Shown here piece after piece: positions 11,029 to 22,175 of a stretch of 64,000 nucleotides of DNA. Source of the DNA: Muricea muricata (lineage: Eukaryota; Cnidaria; Anthozoa; Malacalcyonacea; Plexauridae); NCBI GenBank assembly GCA_963855995.1, contig OY979723.1, positions 3,043,001 through 3,107,000 of the forward strand. Direction: 5' to 3'. Under the pieces are notes generated by a model. That model made no database searches, was not told the DNA's origin, and saw only the letters and a program-made list of their open reading frames with translations. Both the position numbers and the translations under genes were made by a program. Each line of letters begins with the position of its first letter. Position 1 is the stretch's first letter.

Positions 11029-11952
11029 ATGAATGTAACAGTTTACATCCAGTTGATATGCTTGCGCGTTGTAAGCATAATTTTTGCTTTCTCTGAGATC
11101 ATTTCAAACACACTGGTGATACTTAGTTTTTGGAAGTCTTCACAACTTCAAAAGAAATTATGTCATTTCATGATCATGGTGTTGTCGTGTTTCGATTTGG
11201 TGGCAGTCGTAACGAATCAACCAGCAATACTGCTTTATCTTATCTCTTGGTTATGGGACGAATATGATTCGTATCTTGAGAATTAGAGGAATTATCTGTA
11301 TATTTGCAGTGAATTTCATATATTTTCTCCTCACGCACTTCTCGTGATGAACATCGAACGATATCTGGTAGCGTATTATCCAATTTCTCATCGCACATCA
11401 GTAACCAGACGTATACTGCTAGCTCTCCTTGCAATATTACTCATCCCAACAATGGTCATGCATACAATTTCTTCAATTGTTTTTGCGATTTCCAATGAAT
11501 GGCATTTATTAATTATCAGGGCTTTGTTTCTTCCGCCATTTATATTTGTCAACATTAAATTACTCATCATTGTCGGAAAAGTACGTCCTGAACGGGCAGT
11601 ATCAGACGAGAAAAGAAAAAGGAAAAATTTGAAAAACATTTCTACGGCATTATGGGTTGTTGCCTATTCCAACAAGTTTCCACATTGCATTCGTGCTTGC
11701 TCACAAACCTACAAACACCATAAGATTGTCCTTCATTTGAATGCTCACATGTTTCACCATGAATTTCACATTGAACAGTTTGATATTTTTTGGAGAAACA
11801 AAGTTTTACGCACAGAAGGAATAAATATATCTTCTCTTCTTAAAAGGAATATATCTTCTCTTCTTCTCTTCTTAGAAGGAATAAATATATCTTCTCTTCG
11901 GATCTTAAACAAGAACTTAACGTTGGTTGTCCGTGTTGTATTCACAAATTGA
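11029..11952 (+). pseudogene. GPCR pseudogene, near full length
   Basis: The frame opens at the conserved start Met and covers TM1 and TM2. An in-frame TAG at 11284-11286 interrupts the loop before TM3. The same frame then continues through TM3 (IERYLVAYYP), TM4 and TM5. In TM6 a deletion removes the Cys-Leu-Met-Leu-Leu-Tyr block and shifts the frame, so TM7 is out of frame. The 3' end carries a small tandem expansion of aatatatcttctcttct-type units at about 11820-11900. Of the dead copies it is the most complete. Confidence 0.9.
11820..11900. repeat. Short tandem repeat in pseudogene tail
   Basis: Units of the form ggaataaatatatcttctc repeat about three times with variation inside the C-terminal region of the receptor pseudogene. 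Confidence 0.65.
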
Positions 11953-12365
11953 CGCAGTTATAGCCTTCTGAAAAGAACATATAAATCATAATATTAATAA
12001 ATAGAACATTTGCGCCCAATAATTATGTATTCCCTTATAAAAATGATAAGCAATTGAGTATGATTCGTACGTAGGCCTATAAATTCGTATATAAGCGGCA
12101 GTGATTATGTTAGGAATTTCTGCTAACGCAAAAGTGTGATCTTTCTTAACTGATATTCACGCGTAATAGTGTGTTGAAATAAAATTAGGGTTTTTAGACT
12201 TCCTGTATAAAAATAAATGTGGACAACATTTTTCTAATTTTACTACCGTATTATTAATGTAGCTAAAAAAAAGTTCAAAAAAATTTATCGTGAATTGTGG
12301 CAGTTGCATTCGTTTAATGACGCTCTAGATGAAAAACATAAATTGTAAGAAATGCAGCGCTAACG

Positions 12366-13155
12366 CAATAATATTGTTGTTAATATAATGATTCACGTTC
12401 GAGTGAAGAAGCTAAAAACATATGTCGTGATCAAGATTATTTTTAACTTATCGGTCATATGATTCTGAACATTACATAATCATTTGTTTAACAAGGTTAA
12501 GGTAGCTAGCTACCCCATGACGGTGTTTGAACTCCTCCGTGTCTCTAACACGATGCAGGAAAGTATAAAATACCAGTGCAGCAATGATGTTTTGTAAATA
12601 ATGCAGAGTAAAGGATAGTTCTTTCACATAGGGATAATGCTTTGACTGTATTTCTGTATTATATAAAGTGCAGTGCTTTATAAGGATTTCGGGCATTGAT
12701 AAAACTGATAATCTCAAATGTGAGATTATTTATGATAAGTTAAACATGTGAAAATTAACGCTTTTCAAACAATCACCAATCATAGCTTCTGGACATTTTA
12801 TATTGGTGGAAAACCTGTAGTTTTGTATAACAAACAGAAAAATACATGGGTGCTTGGAAATACCAGATTTATTTCTCGCGTTGAACATGATATTTCATGT
12901 TAAATAAATCGAATTTCGAAATAAATCTGGTATTTCCGCGCACCTATTCTCTATATAACCTAAGGTGATCACTTGTCCAGTTCGTTTCGTTTTTACGAGA
13001 TGTTAGATAATTATTGCGGAAAAGTTAGGTTTATTTTGGAGCTTTCAAACACTTGAATTGAGTGCATGTATTTCTTAAAATAATGAAGACACTCCTTTAT
13101 ATATCCCATGTTATTGCGCTTTGAACTTTAAGGCGCGTTAAATTTCGTTTCACAA
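12366..13155 (+). repeat. Diverged copy of receptor 5' flank
   Basis: This matches parts of 1-596 and 13804-14384, including the block beginning taatgattcacgttcgag and the block gagctttcaaacacttgaattg near the start codon. A ~60-base inverted repeat around 12860-12950 (aaataccagatttatttc and its complement) is inserted in it. Confidence 0.65.
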
Positions 13156-13452
13156 ATGGATCCACACGTTTACATATTGGTTTATGTTATCTATTGGTTA
13201 AGGGAGAATTATCCTTTGTTACCAAAGTTGAAAATTTGTTCAGATTCCAACATTCCAACAAGTTTTTACACAGCCTTCAATTTTGCTGAGAAATCTACGA
13301 ACACTTAAATATTTTCTTGGATTTGGGCGCTCACATGTAGCACCATAAATTGTCCATCAAACAGTTTGACTATTTTCTGTAAGAACACAGTTTTACGCAC
13401 AGAGAGAATAAAGACACTAAAAAGGTTGAAATATCGTCTTCTCGGATCTTGA
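13156..13452 (+). pseudogene. GPCR pseudogene with large internal deletions
   Basis: It begins with the usual start (Met-Asp-Pro-His-Val-Tyr) but jumps from the N-terminus to the loop after TM2. It then jumps to the end of TM6 and finishes with TM7 and the tail (stop at 13450). An in-frame TAA also lies before TM7. The 3' half resembles the copies ending at 18143 and 21075. Confidence 0.85.
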
Positions 13453-13702
13453 GCAAGAACTTATCATATTCATATACTGTGTTTGAGCTCAGGTATGATA
13501 ATCACAAACACATCTGTTGAATTTAAAAATCAAATTTAATCATAAGAGCTGTCCAACACTCCAATTAGTTTTAAATGACTATCTGCTGATTAATATAATG
13601 ATAATATTGCTCTATAAACTTCAACAGCTTAATATTGCTTGCATTCTGTGTCGTGCATCGCACTGTATAACGTTTGCGTCTTCTATCGATTTCTGTTTCA
13701 AA

Positions 13703-13815
13703 ATTGATTTAACCGTTTACATCCAGTTAATATTCTTGTGTGTCGTGAACATAATCTTTACTTTCTCTGGGATCATTCTAAACACATTGGTGATAGTCAG
13801 CTTTTGGATATTGTT
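13703..13815 (+). pseudogene. GPCR pseudogene, TM1 piece without start codon
   Basis: The sequence matches the N-terminus and TM1 of the 18390 and 21324 genes, but the start codon is ATT instead of ATG. It breaks off right after the first loop Trp, at the same point where the window begins at base 1. The upstream 180 bases also match the flank of those two genes. Confidence 0.85.
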
Positions 13816-14384
13816 TTTAGTATAACGATTCGCGTTCGAGTCAAGTAGTTAAAAACATATGTCATGATCAAGATTATTTTTAACTTATCAGCCATATAAT
13901 TCTAAACATTACATAATAATTTGTTAACAAGGTCGAGCTACCCGATGAAGGTGTGAGGATCCCTCCATGTCTATAACACGAGGCAGTAAAGTATAAGATA
14001 CCATTGCAGCAATGATGTTTTGTAAATAATGCAGAATAAAAGACAACCAGATCAAAGAGAAGCAAATTCAATGACCTCACGTATTTACGCAGGTTGATAT
14101 CATAATATCATAACTGTTTTCGCCTCTAACTAGTAGAAGAGATCGATAAATATCTTAGCTTTGACTGTGATACACGTATTAAAAGTTACAATTTAAGACA
14201 AAAAAAGTTATTTTGCGATTTTTCCAAACCGCACACTTTCCAAGATATTATAGCGGAAAAGTTTACTTTGGAGCTTTCAAACACCTTGAATTGAACTTCG
14301 CTTTAACAGCTGCATGCATATTGCTTTATATATTCCGTGTTAACGCGCATTGAACTTTAAGGCGCATTAAGTTGCGTTTCATAA
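13816..14384 (+). repeat. Receptor 5' flank, copy preceding an intact gene
   Basis: The block closely matches 13-596. It probably contains the promoter of the following gene: a tttatata run lies about 60 bases before the ATG and a cagctgcatgcata element is shared with other copies. The promoter role is inferred from position only. Confidence 0.6.
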
Positions 14385-15236
14385 ATGGATCTAAACGTTT
14401 ACATCCAGTTAATATTTTTGTTCGTTGTGAACATAATCTTTACATTCTTTGGGATCGTTTTAAACACATTGGCGGTAGTCAGTATTTGGAAATCGTCACA
14501 ACTCCGAAAGAAATTATGTCATTTCATGGTCATGGTGCTGTCGTGTTTCGATTTGATCTCAGTCGTAACGAATCACCCAATGATGCTGATTTACATTATC
14601 TCTTGGTTAAGGGAGGAGGATTATAATTTAAAACAAAAAAGGATTTTTTGGGGTATTTTCGGCGCATTCCAGTATATTTCTCCTCTCTTTCTCCTCGTGA
14701 TGAGCATTGAACGATATCTGGGAGCGTATTATCCGATTTTTCATCGCACATCAGTAACCAGACGTAGACTGTTAACTCTCGTAGCAATATTACTCATCCC
14801 AACAAGTGCCCTGTATATGGGTGCCGAAATGGATTTGGTGATTTCCACTAAAGCGACCCTTATAGTTACGATGGTCTTGTTTTTTCCTCCATTTATATTT
14901 GTCAATTTTAAATTATTCATCATTGCCAGAAAAGTGCACCGTCAACGGGCAGTAACATCAGGAAAGAGAAAGACGAAAAATTTTATAAACATTTCTGCAG
15001 CTTTATGGGCTGTTGCCTGTTTGATGTTATTGTGCATTCCACTCAGCACGTACATTGCATTCGATCTTGCTCGCATGTCAACAAACTCAATAAAATTGTC
15101 TTATGTTTGGTCATACACGTGTACCACTATGAATTCCACATTAAACGTTTTGATTTTTTTCTGGAAGAACAAAGTTTTACGCATGGAAGGAATAAAGATA
15201 CTAAAGGCGTTGAAAGATCGTCTTGTCGAATCTTAA
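14385..15236 (+). CDS. Class A GPCR, intact copy 2
   Basis: This single-exon gene encodes a 283-residue seven-TM receptor, closely similar to the copy at 6855. Asn in TM1, Asp in TM2 (SCFDLISV), IERYLGAYYP at the TM3 end and the FFPPFIFVNF stretch of TM5 are all kept. TM6 ends CIPLSTYIAF and TM7 carries MNSTLNVLIFFW, so the NPxxY proline is Val and the tyrosine is Phe. The loop before TM3 has one more residue than in the first copy (Arg-Glu-Glu-Asp-Tyr). The C-terminal tail is short and basic. Its 5' flank is the same duplicated block that precedes the LINE-split pseudogene at 597. The reading frame is open throughout, so I call it functional; ligand and tissue are unknown. Confidence 0.93.
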   Translation: MDLNVYIQLIFLFVVNIIFTFFGIVLNTLAVVSIWKSSQLRKKLCHFMVMVLSCFDLISVVTNHPMMLIYIISWLREEDYNLKQKRIFWGIFGAFQYISPLFLLVMSIERYLGAYYPIFHRTSVTRRRLLTLVAILLIPTSALYMGAEMDLVISTKATLIVTMVLFFPPFIFVNFKLFIIARKVHRQRAVTSGKRKTKNFINISAALWAVACLMLLCIPLSTYIAFDLARMSTNSIKLSYVWSYTCTTMNSTLNVLIFFWKNKVLRMEGIKILKALKDRLVES

Positions 15237-16409
15237 GAACAACATTGGTCTTTCGTGTTACGTTCATAAACTGACGCAGTTAGTCTTCTCAACACAAACG
15301 TTAGAATATTAATAAATAGAACTTATGCTTACTTTAATTATGACGAAGTGAACGAAAATGATGAAAGCACCTTCATGTGTGTTAATACATACCCTGTAAA
15401 TATGCGTAATGTGGGCAGAAGGGGGAATAACATATAGCAAACGCAAGATATAACGTTTGTTCGAATATTAGCTATAGATGTTTGTTAAGGTACCGAGTCA
15501 AAATTTGTAGCATCAGTAAATAAACTTAATTTATAGAACCAGAGCATCTCTCGGTGATTAAAAATATAGAATTAAATTTGTTAGTTAATAAACTTGCGTT
15601 TGTTGCTGTCGAAAGGTCGTAAAACTGCAGTTCACAATAAGCGAAGCAAAGGCCTCGCTCCTCCCTCCCCCCCCTTTCCCCCCCCCCTTTCCCCTCTCCC
15701 CTTCTCCCCCCCCCCCCCCCCCATTGACTACTGCTCCTCAATACATCCTATTTACGTCAAAGCGAGGCTGGGTGCTGAAAACAATAGTCTTAGGGCTGCT
15801 ATTCAAATTTGCTACATAGTTGTACATTTGATAGAAAATGCCTAGTCGATACTGTAGTAAATAAATGTCGAAGAACAAATTCTCGAATGGTTATTTCCCT
15901 TCACTGCATCAGTGAGGCAAATAGTTACACAAATTTTTTCGATTGCGTATATACAGTACATAAAAAAACAATTCAAAATTTAGAACTACGGCATGAATCT
16001 TTGATATTCATGGTAATATTGAACTTGGAGCGAATGTCTTTCGTCTAAAACCTAATAACAAGAGTGGAGCAAATAAAAAATTTCGTCGAAGCGTGTGCTA
16101 AGTTTTATTTGTTTAGTGTCTGTCTCACGGAACTTTACGCGAAGGTCCTTTCTTGTCGATACCACTTTCTTCACTTGTTCAGGCTCGTTTTTTGTGTCTC
16201 ACAAAACTGAATTCTCGAAACCAAAGATTAAAGCTTACTTTGGATCTGTCAAACATTTGAATTGTAATTTTATTATTTTCTCAGTTTCCTCTCGAAAAAC
16301 ACAATAACGTGATGTTGGTTTTGATGAAGAGAAACAGTTGCACATTGCTTTGCATTCTCTGTCGGCACATCATAGAACGTTCATGTCTGAGTTGAGTCTC
16401 TTTTAAAAG
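15237..16409. other. Receptor 3' flank and spacer
   Basis: Positions 15237-15990 repeat the 3' flank seen after the other intact copies (compare 7720-7990, 19254-19700, 22176-22520). From about 16040 the sequence matches 19790-20170, the flank of a second pseudogene type. There is no gene. Confidence 0.6.
15657..15722. repeat. C-rich / CT low-complexity tract
   Basis: Runs of C broken by TTT and CTC extend for about 65 bases. Homologous flanks (7940-7975) have only a short version, so this is a local expansion. Assembly length here may be unreliable. Confidence 0.85.
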
Positions 16410-17262
16410 ATGAATCTTTACGTTTCTATCCATTTGATATTCTTGTGCGTTGTGAACATAATCTTAATTTACTTTCTTTGGGATCCTTTCAAATACGTTA
16501 GTGATTGCAAGTATTTGGAAATCGTGACAATTTGAAAAGAAATTATATCATTTTATGATCATGGTGTTGTCATGTTTCGATTTGGTCGCAGTCGTAGCGA
16601 ATCAACCTGAAGTTCTTGTTTATGCTATTTATTGGTTATGGGACGAAAACGATTTGTATTTCGAGAAGAAGTATTATCTGCATGTTGCAGGTGTATTTCA
16701 CTTATTTTCTCCTCAGGTACTTTTCGTGATGAGCATCAAACGATACCTGGGAGCGTATTATCCAATATATTTCATCACACATCAGTAACCAAACGTGGAC
16801 TGCTAACTCTCCTTGCAATATTGGTCATTCCAGCGACTATCTTGCACATATAATTTCTAATGATGGTTTGTTAACTTCTTGTCAAGTGTCTTTGATAATT
16901 CGTATGGCCCTGCTTCTTCCGCCAATTATATTTGTCAACTTTAAATTATTTGTCGTTGTCAGAAAAGTGTGCAGTGAACGGGCAGTATCACCAGGAAAAA
17001 TGAGAACAAAATGTTTAAAAAACATTTCTACACCATTATGGGTTGTTGCCTGTCTGATGTTATTGTACATTCCAACAAGTATCAACATTGCATTTAACCT
17101 TACAGAGAAACCTTAAGGCTGTCTTACATTTGGATGTTTACAAGTGTCACTATGAATTGTACATTAAATTGTTTGATATTTTTCTGGCCAAGAACAAAGT
17201 TTTAGGCACAGAAGGAATAAAGATGCGAAAGACGTTGAAAGATCGACTTGTTGGATCTTAAT
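16410..17262 (+). pseudogene. GPCR pseudogene, full length but broken
   Basis: From the ATG at 16410 (Met-Asn-Leu-Tyr-Val) the copy covers all seven TM segments. It has a frameshift in TM1, a TGA right after the first-loop Trp-Lys-Ser, frameshifts near 16770 and 16855, and the ERY motif changed to IKRY. TM7 is also shifted and has lost several codons. Family motifs such as LVAVVANQP and PPIIFVNFKL remain readable. Confidence 0.88.
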
Positions 17263-17493
17263 TAACAAGATCTACTGTTTTGAGATTAGGTCATTTTCAT
17301 TACAATCAGCTACACATCTGAATTTGATTAGGAGCTGTCAAGCACTCCAGTTAGTCTTAATGGAGTGCCTGCTTGGTAGCGCTTACTAATATAATACTAA
17401 ATAAATATTGCTTCATAAACATCAACAGAGTCATGTTGCTTACAATTCTATGTCGACACATCAGACAACGTTCCCGTGTCTTCATTGAGTTTC

Positions 17494-18143
17494 GTTTTAA
17501 AAAAAGACTTAATATATTCTTGTGCGTTGTTAACATAATCTTCACTTTCTCTCAGATTATAATTGGAAGTCGTCACAACTTCAAAATATATTATGATCAT
17601 TTCATGATCATGGTGTTGTCGTGTTCCGATTTGATCTCAGTCGTAACCAATCATCTAGGAATATTAATTTTATTAAGTAATTTATCTTATCTTATTTTTA
17701 GGGAGGATTATTATTTGTTACCAAAGATGAGAATTTATCTGAATATTTCTGAAGAATGAGAATTTACCAACTCTCATGGCCTTTTTTCTTCCGCCATTTA
17801 TATTTGTCAACTTTAAATTAATTGCCATTGTCAGAAAAAAACGCAGTAAATGGGAATTATCCTGCACTAGGAAAAAAAGTGGAAAAATCTGAAAAACATT
17901 TCGACAGCTTAATGGGTTGTTGTCTGACTGATGTTACTGTGCATTCCAACAAATTTTTACATTGCATTCAATCTTGCTGAGAAATCTACGAACACTCGAA
18001 AATTTTCTTGAAATTGGGCGCTCAAATGCAGCACCATGAATTGCGCATCAAACAGTTTGATTATTTTCTAGAAGAACAAATTTTTACGCACAGAGAGAAT
18101 AAAGACACTAAAAAGGTTGAAATATCGTCTTCTCGGATCTTGA
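17494..18143 (+). pseudogene. GPCR pseudogene, heavily decayed
   Basis: The start codon is missing. The TM1-TM2 region is shortened and frameshifted, the sequence from late TM3 to TM4 is deleted, and TM5-TM7 follow with further frameshifts. It ends with the same tail as 13452 and 21075. It is the tandem counterpart of the 20190-21075 copy, and each lies just upstream of an intact gene. Confidence 0.85.
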
Positions 18144-18389
18144 GCAAGAACTATCATTACTTACTCTGTTTGAGCTCAGGTATGATAATCACTTACACAT
18201 CTATTGAATTTAAAAATCAAATTTAATTATAAGAACTGTCCAACACTCCAATTAGTTTTAAATGACTGTCTGCTTATTAGTATAATGATAATATTGCTCT
18301 ATAAACTTCAGCAGCTGAATATTGCTTGCATTCTGTGTCGTGCAACGCCCTGTATAACGTTTGCGTCTTTTATCGATTTCCGTTTCAAG

Positions 18390-19253
18390 ATGGATTCAAC
18401 CGTTTACATCCAGTTAATACTTTTGTGTGTCGTGAACATAATCTTTACTTTCTCTGGGATCATTCTAAACACATTGGCGATAGCCAGTATTTGGAAATCG
18501 TCACAACTTTCAAAGAAATTATGTCATTTTATGGTCATGGTGCTGTCGTGTTTCGATTTGGCCTCAGTCGTAACAAATCACCCAATGATGCTGGTACACA
18601 TTATCTCCTGGTTAAGGGAAGATTATAATTTGATACAAAAGACGAGGATTTTTGCGCGTATTTTTGGCGCACTTCATTATTTTTCTCCTCTCCTACTTCT
18701 CGTGATGAGCATTGAACGATATCTGGGAGCGTATTACCCAATTTTTCATCGTACATCAGTAACCAGACGCAGACTGCTTACTCTCACAGCAATATTACTC
18801 ATACCAACATGTGCCTGGCATATGAGTAAGAAAATGGATTTGGAGTTTTCTGCTAAAGCAACTCAAATAATTGTCATAGTCTTGTTTCTTCTTCCATTTA
18901 TATTTGTCAACTTTAAATTATTCATCATAGCTAGAAAAGTGCACCGTCAACGGGCAGTATCATCGGGAAAGGGAAAGGGAAAGGGAAAGACGAAAAATTT
19001 TAAAAACATTTCTACAGCTTTATGGCTTGTTGCCTGTTTGATGTTATTGTATATTCCACTCAGCACGTACATTGCATTCTATCTTTCTCGCATGCCTAAA
19101 AACACAATGAGATTGTCCTACATTTGGTCGTACACATGTGCCACCATGAATTGCACATTAAACACTTTCATCTTTTTCTGGAAGAACAAAGTTTTATGCG
19201 CAGAGGGAATAAAGATATTAAAGACGTTGAAAGGTCGTCTTGCCGGATCTTAA
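18390..19253 (+). CDS. Class A GPCR, intact copy 3
   Basis: This single-exon gene encodes 287 residues. It is four residues longer than its sisters because a GGGAAA hexamer run in intracellular loop 3 is expanded (Gly-Lys repeated four times at about 18965-18988). TM1 Asn, TM2 Asp (SCFDLASV), MSIERYLGAYYP after TM3 and LLPFIFVNF in TM5 are present. TM6 ends YIPLSTYIAF and TM7 reads MNCTLNTFIFFW, so the NPxxY motif is changed to NTFIF. I place the start at the Met shared with the other copies. The frame stays open for 62 further codons upstream to an ATG at 18204, also true of the 21324 copy, but that segment looks like promoter or leader DNA. Confidence 0.92.
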   Translation: MDSTVYIQLILLCVVNIIFTFSGIILNTLAIASIWKSSQLSKKLCHFMVMVLSCFDLASVVTNHPMMLVHIISWLREDYNLIQKTRIFARIFGALHYFSPLLLLVMSIERYLGAYYPIFHRTSVTRRRLLTLTAILLIPTCAWHMSKKMDLEFSAKATQIIVIVLFLLPFIFVNFKLFIIARKVHRQRAVSSGKGKGKGKTKNFKNISTALWLVACLMLLYIPLSTYIAFYLSRMPKNTMRLSYIWSYTCATMNCTLNTFIFFWKNKVLCAEGIKILKTLKGRLAGS

Positions 19254-20189
19254 GAACAACGTTGGTCCTCCGTGTTACGTTCATAGGCTGACGCAGTTAG
19301 TCTGCTTGACACAAACGTTATGATATTAATAAATATAACTTATGCTTACTTTATGACGAAGTGAACGAGAATGATGAAAATATACCTTCATGTGTTCATA
19401 AATACACTGTAGAAAATATGCGTAATGCGAGGCAGATGGGATATAACATTTGTTCGAATATTAGCTGTATATAGATGTTTGTTAAAGTACCAAGTAGAAA
19501 ATTGTAGCATATAAGTAGAGCATCTCTCGGTGATTAAAAATTTAGAATCAAATTTAAAAAAGAATTTGCTTTTCACATTCGCTGGATAGTTGTACATTTG
19601 ATAGAAAATCATGCCTAGTCGATATTGTAATAAATAAATGTCGAAGGATAAAGTCTCGAATGGTTATTTCCCTTCATTGCAGGAGTGAGGAAAATAGTTG
19701 TACGAATTTTTTCGTGTGCGTATATATAAGTTAATTACTTGCCGTAGTTCGTTTCTAAATACTATCTCAATTAAGTCTTGCAATGTTAACATCTCTTCGC
19801 TGCAAGAGTGGAGCAAATAAGAAATTTTGTTCGAGCGTGTGCTAAGTTGTTTTAGTGTCTGTCTCAAGGAACTTTAGGCGAAGGTCCTCCGTCATTCAAA
19901 ACTCATTAAATCTCTCTTGTCGATACCATTTTCTTCCAAAGACCTTCACTTAATCAAGCTCATTTTTTGTTTCTAACCAAACTGAATTCTTGAAGCCGAA
20001 AGTTAATGTTTACTTTGGAGCTGTCAAACACTTGAATTGTAAATTCATTATCTTCTGAGTTTCCTTTTGAAAAAGACATAAACGTGATGTTGGTTTTGCT
20101 GAATAAATAACAGTTGCACATTGCTTTGCATTCTCCGTTGGCACATCATAGAACGTTCATGCATGTCTGAATTGAGTTTCTTTTAAAAA
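19254..20189. other. Receptor 3' flank and spacer
   Basis: The first ~450 bases repeat the flank after intact copies 1, 2 and 4. The remainder matches the region before the 16410 pseudogene. There is no gene. Confidence 0.6.
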
Positions 20190-21075
20190 ATGGTTTGAGC
20201 GTTTGTATACATTTGATATTCTTGGGCGTTGTAAACATAATCTTTATTTTCTCTGGGATCTTTTTAAACACGTTTCTTGTGCGTTGGGAACATATAATCT
20301 TCACTTTCTCTGGGAACATTTTGAACACATTGGTTATAGTCAGTTTTTGGAGAACTTTTCATGATCATGGTGTTATCGTGTTTCGATTTGATCTCAGTCG
20401 TAACCAATCATCCAGAATATTAATTTTATTAAATAATTTATCTTATCTTATTTTTAGGGAGGATTATTATTTGTTACCAAAGATGAGAATTTATCTGAAT
20501 ATTTTTAGCGTGTTTCCTATATTTTTTCCATTCGCACTTCTCGTGATGGGCATTGAACGATATCTATAGGAGCGTATTATCCGATTTTTCATCGCAGATC
20601 AGTAACCAGACGTAGACTTCTAACTCTTCTTGCAATATTACTCATCCCAATGACTGTCTTGTATATAATTTCTAGAAATGGTTTGGTGATTTCTATTTTA
20701 GTGAGTTTACCAACTCTCATCGCCGTTTTTCTTCCGCCATTTATATTTGTCAACTTTAAATTAATTGTCATTGTCAGAAAAGAGCGCAGTAAACGGGAAA
20801 TATTCTACACCAGGAAAAATTTGAAAAACATTTCTAGAGCTTTATGGGTTGTTGTCCGTCTGATGTTGCTGTACATTCCAACAAGTTTTTACATTGCATT
20901 CAATATTGCTGAGAAATCTACGAACACTCGAACATTTTCTTGGATTTGGGCGCTCACATGTAGGACCATGAATTGCGCATCAAACAGTTTGATTATTTTC
21001 TGTAAGAACACAGTTTTACGCGCAGAGAGAATAAAGACACTAAAAAGGTTGGAATATCGTCTTCTCGGATCATGA
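20190..21075 (+). pseudogene. GPCR pseudogene with partly open 3' half
   Basis: The start ATG is followed by a TGA two codons later. TM1 contains an internal duplication of the NIIFTFSG block and the first loop is deleted. TM2 is out of frame, and a single-base change in ERYL (tatctatagg) shifts the frame after TM3. From 20650 the frame is open through TM5, TM6 and TM7 to the stop at 21075. It sits just upstream of intact copy 4. Confidence 0.87.
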
Positions 21076-21323
21076 GAAAGAACTTTATGTTCACTTACTC
21101 TGTTTGAGCTTAGGTATGATAATCACTTACACATCTGTTGAATTTAGAAATCAAATTTAATTATAAGAACTGTCCAACACTCCAATTAGTTTTAAATGAC
21201 TGTTTGCTTATTAATATAATGATAATATTGCTCTATAAATTTCAACAGATGAATACTGCTTGCATTCTGTGTCGTGCAACGCCCTGTATAACGTTTGCGT
21301 CTTTTATCGATTTCCGTTTCAAG

Positions 21324-22175
21324 ATGGATTCAACCTTTTGCATCCAGTTAATACTCTTGTGTGTCGTGAACATAATCTTTACTTTCTCTGGGATCATTCT
21401 AAACACGTTGGCAATAGCCAGTATTTGGAAATCGTCACAACTTCGAAAGAAATTATGTCATTTCATGCTCATGGTGCTGTCGTGTTTCGATTTGGTCTCA
21501 GTCGTAACAAATCACCCAATGATGTTGGTTCACATTATCTCCTGGTTAAGGGAAGATTATAATTTGATACAAAAGACGAGGATTTTGGCGAGTATTTTCG
21601 GCGCATTTCATTATTTTTCTCCTCTCCTACTCCTCGTGATGAGCATTGAGCGATATCTGGGAGCGTATTACCCAATCTTTCATCGTACATCAGTAACCAA
21701 GCGTAGACTGCTTACTCTCACAGCAATATTACTCATACCAACATGTGCCTGGCATATGGGTAGGAAAATGGATTTGGAGTTTTCCGCTAAAGCGACTCAA
21801 ATAATTGTCATGGTCTTGTTTCTTCTTCCATTTATATTTGTCAACTTTAAATTATTCATCATTGCTAGAAAAGTGCACCGTCAACGGGCAGTATCATCGG
21901 GAAAGGGAAAGACGAAAAATTTCAAAAACATTTCTACAGCTTTATGGGCTGTTGCCTGTCTGATGTTACTGTGCATTCCAACAAGCCTCAACACTGCATT
22001 CATTCTTGCTCGCATGTCTACGAACACAATAAAGTTGTCTTACATTTGGTCATACACATGTATAACCATGAATTCCACATTAAACGCTTTGATCTTTTTC
22101 TGGAAAAACAAAGTTCTACGCGTAGAAGGAATAAAGATACTAAAGACATTGAAAGATCGTCTTGTCGGATCTTAA
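21324..22175 (+). CDS. Class A GPCR, intact copy 4
   Basis: This single-exon gene encodes a 283-residue seven-TM receptor, nearest in sequence to copy 3 at 18390, with the same 5' leader and a long shared 3' flank. The pair therefore comes from a recent tandem duplication that also copied the pseudogene upstream of each. The class A anchors are TM1 Asn, TM2 Asp (SCFDLVSV), ERY after TM3, a TM5 Pro and a TM6 Pro (LLCIPTS). TM7 reads MNSTLNALIFFW, with Ala for the NPxxY proline. Loop 3 has two Gly-Lys units where copy 3 has four. The start is the shared Met; an open upstream extension of 62 codons to 21138 is probably not translated. Confidence 0.93.
   Translation: MDSTFCIQLILLCVVNIIFTFSGIILNTLAIASIWKSSQLRKKLCHFMLMVLSCFDLVSVVTNHPMMLVHIISWLREDYNLIQKTRILASIFGAFHYFSPLLLLVMSIERYLGAYYPIFHRTSVTKRRLLTLTAILLIPTCAWHMGRKMDLEFSAKATQIIVMVLFLLPFIFVNFKLFIIARKVHRQRAVSSGKGKTKNFKNISTALWAVACLMLLCIPTSLNTAFILARMSTNTIKLSYIWSYTCITMNSTLNALIFFWKNKVLRVEGIKILKTLKDRLVGS

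Noticed and set aside
14372-14626. Second-frame open reading frames overlapping the intact GPCR genes (also near 18326, 21260, 22930)
   Set aside because: Alternative-frame shadows of the receptor TM1-TM2 region; they appear in all copies because the receptors are paralogues.
15526-15845. Proline-rich and glycine-rich frames over the C-rich tract
   Set aside because: Products of low-complexity DNA; homologous flanks lack the expansion.
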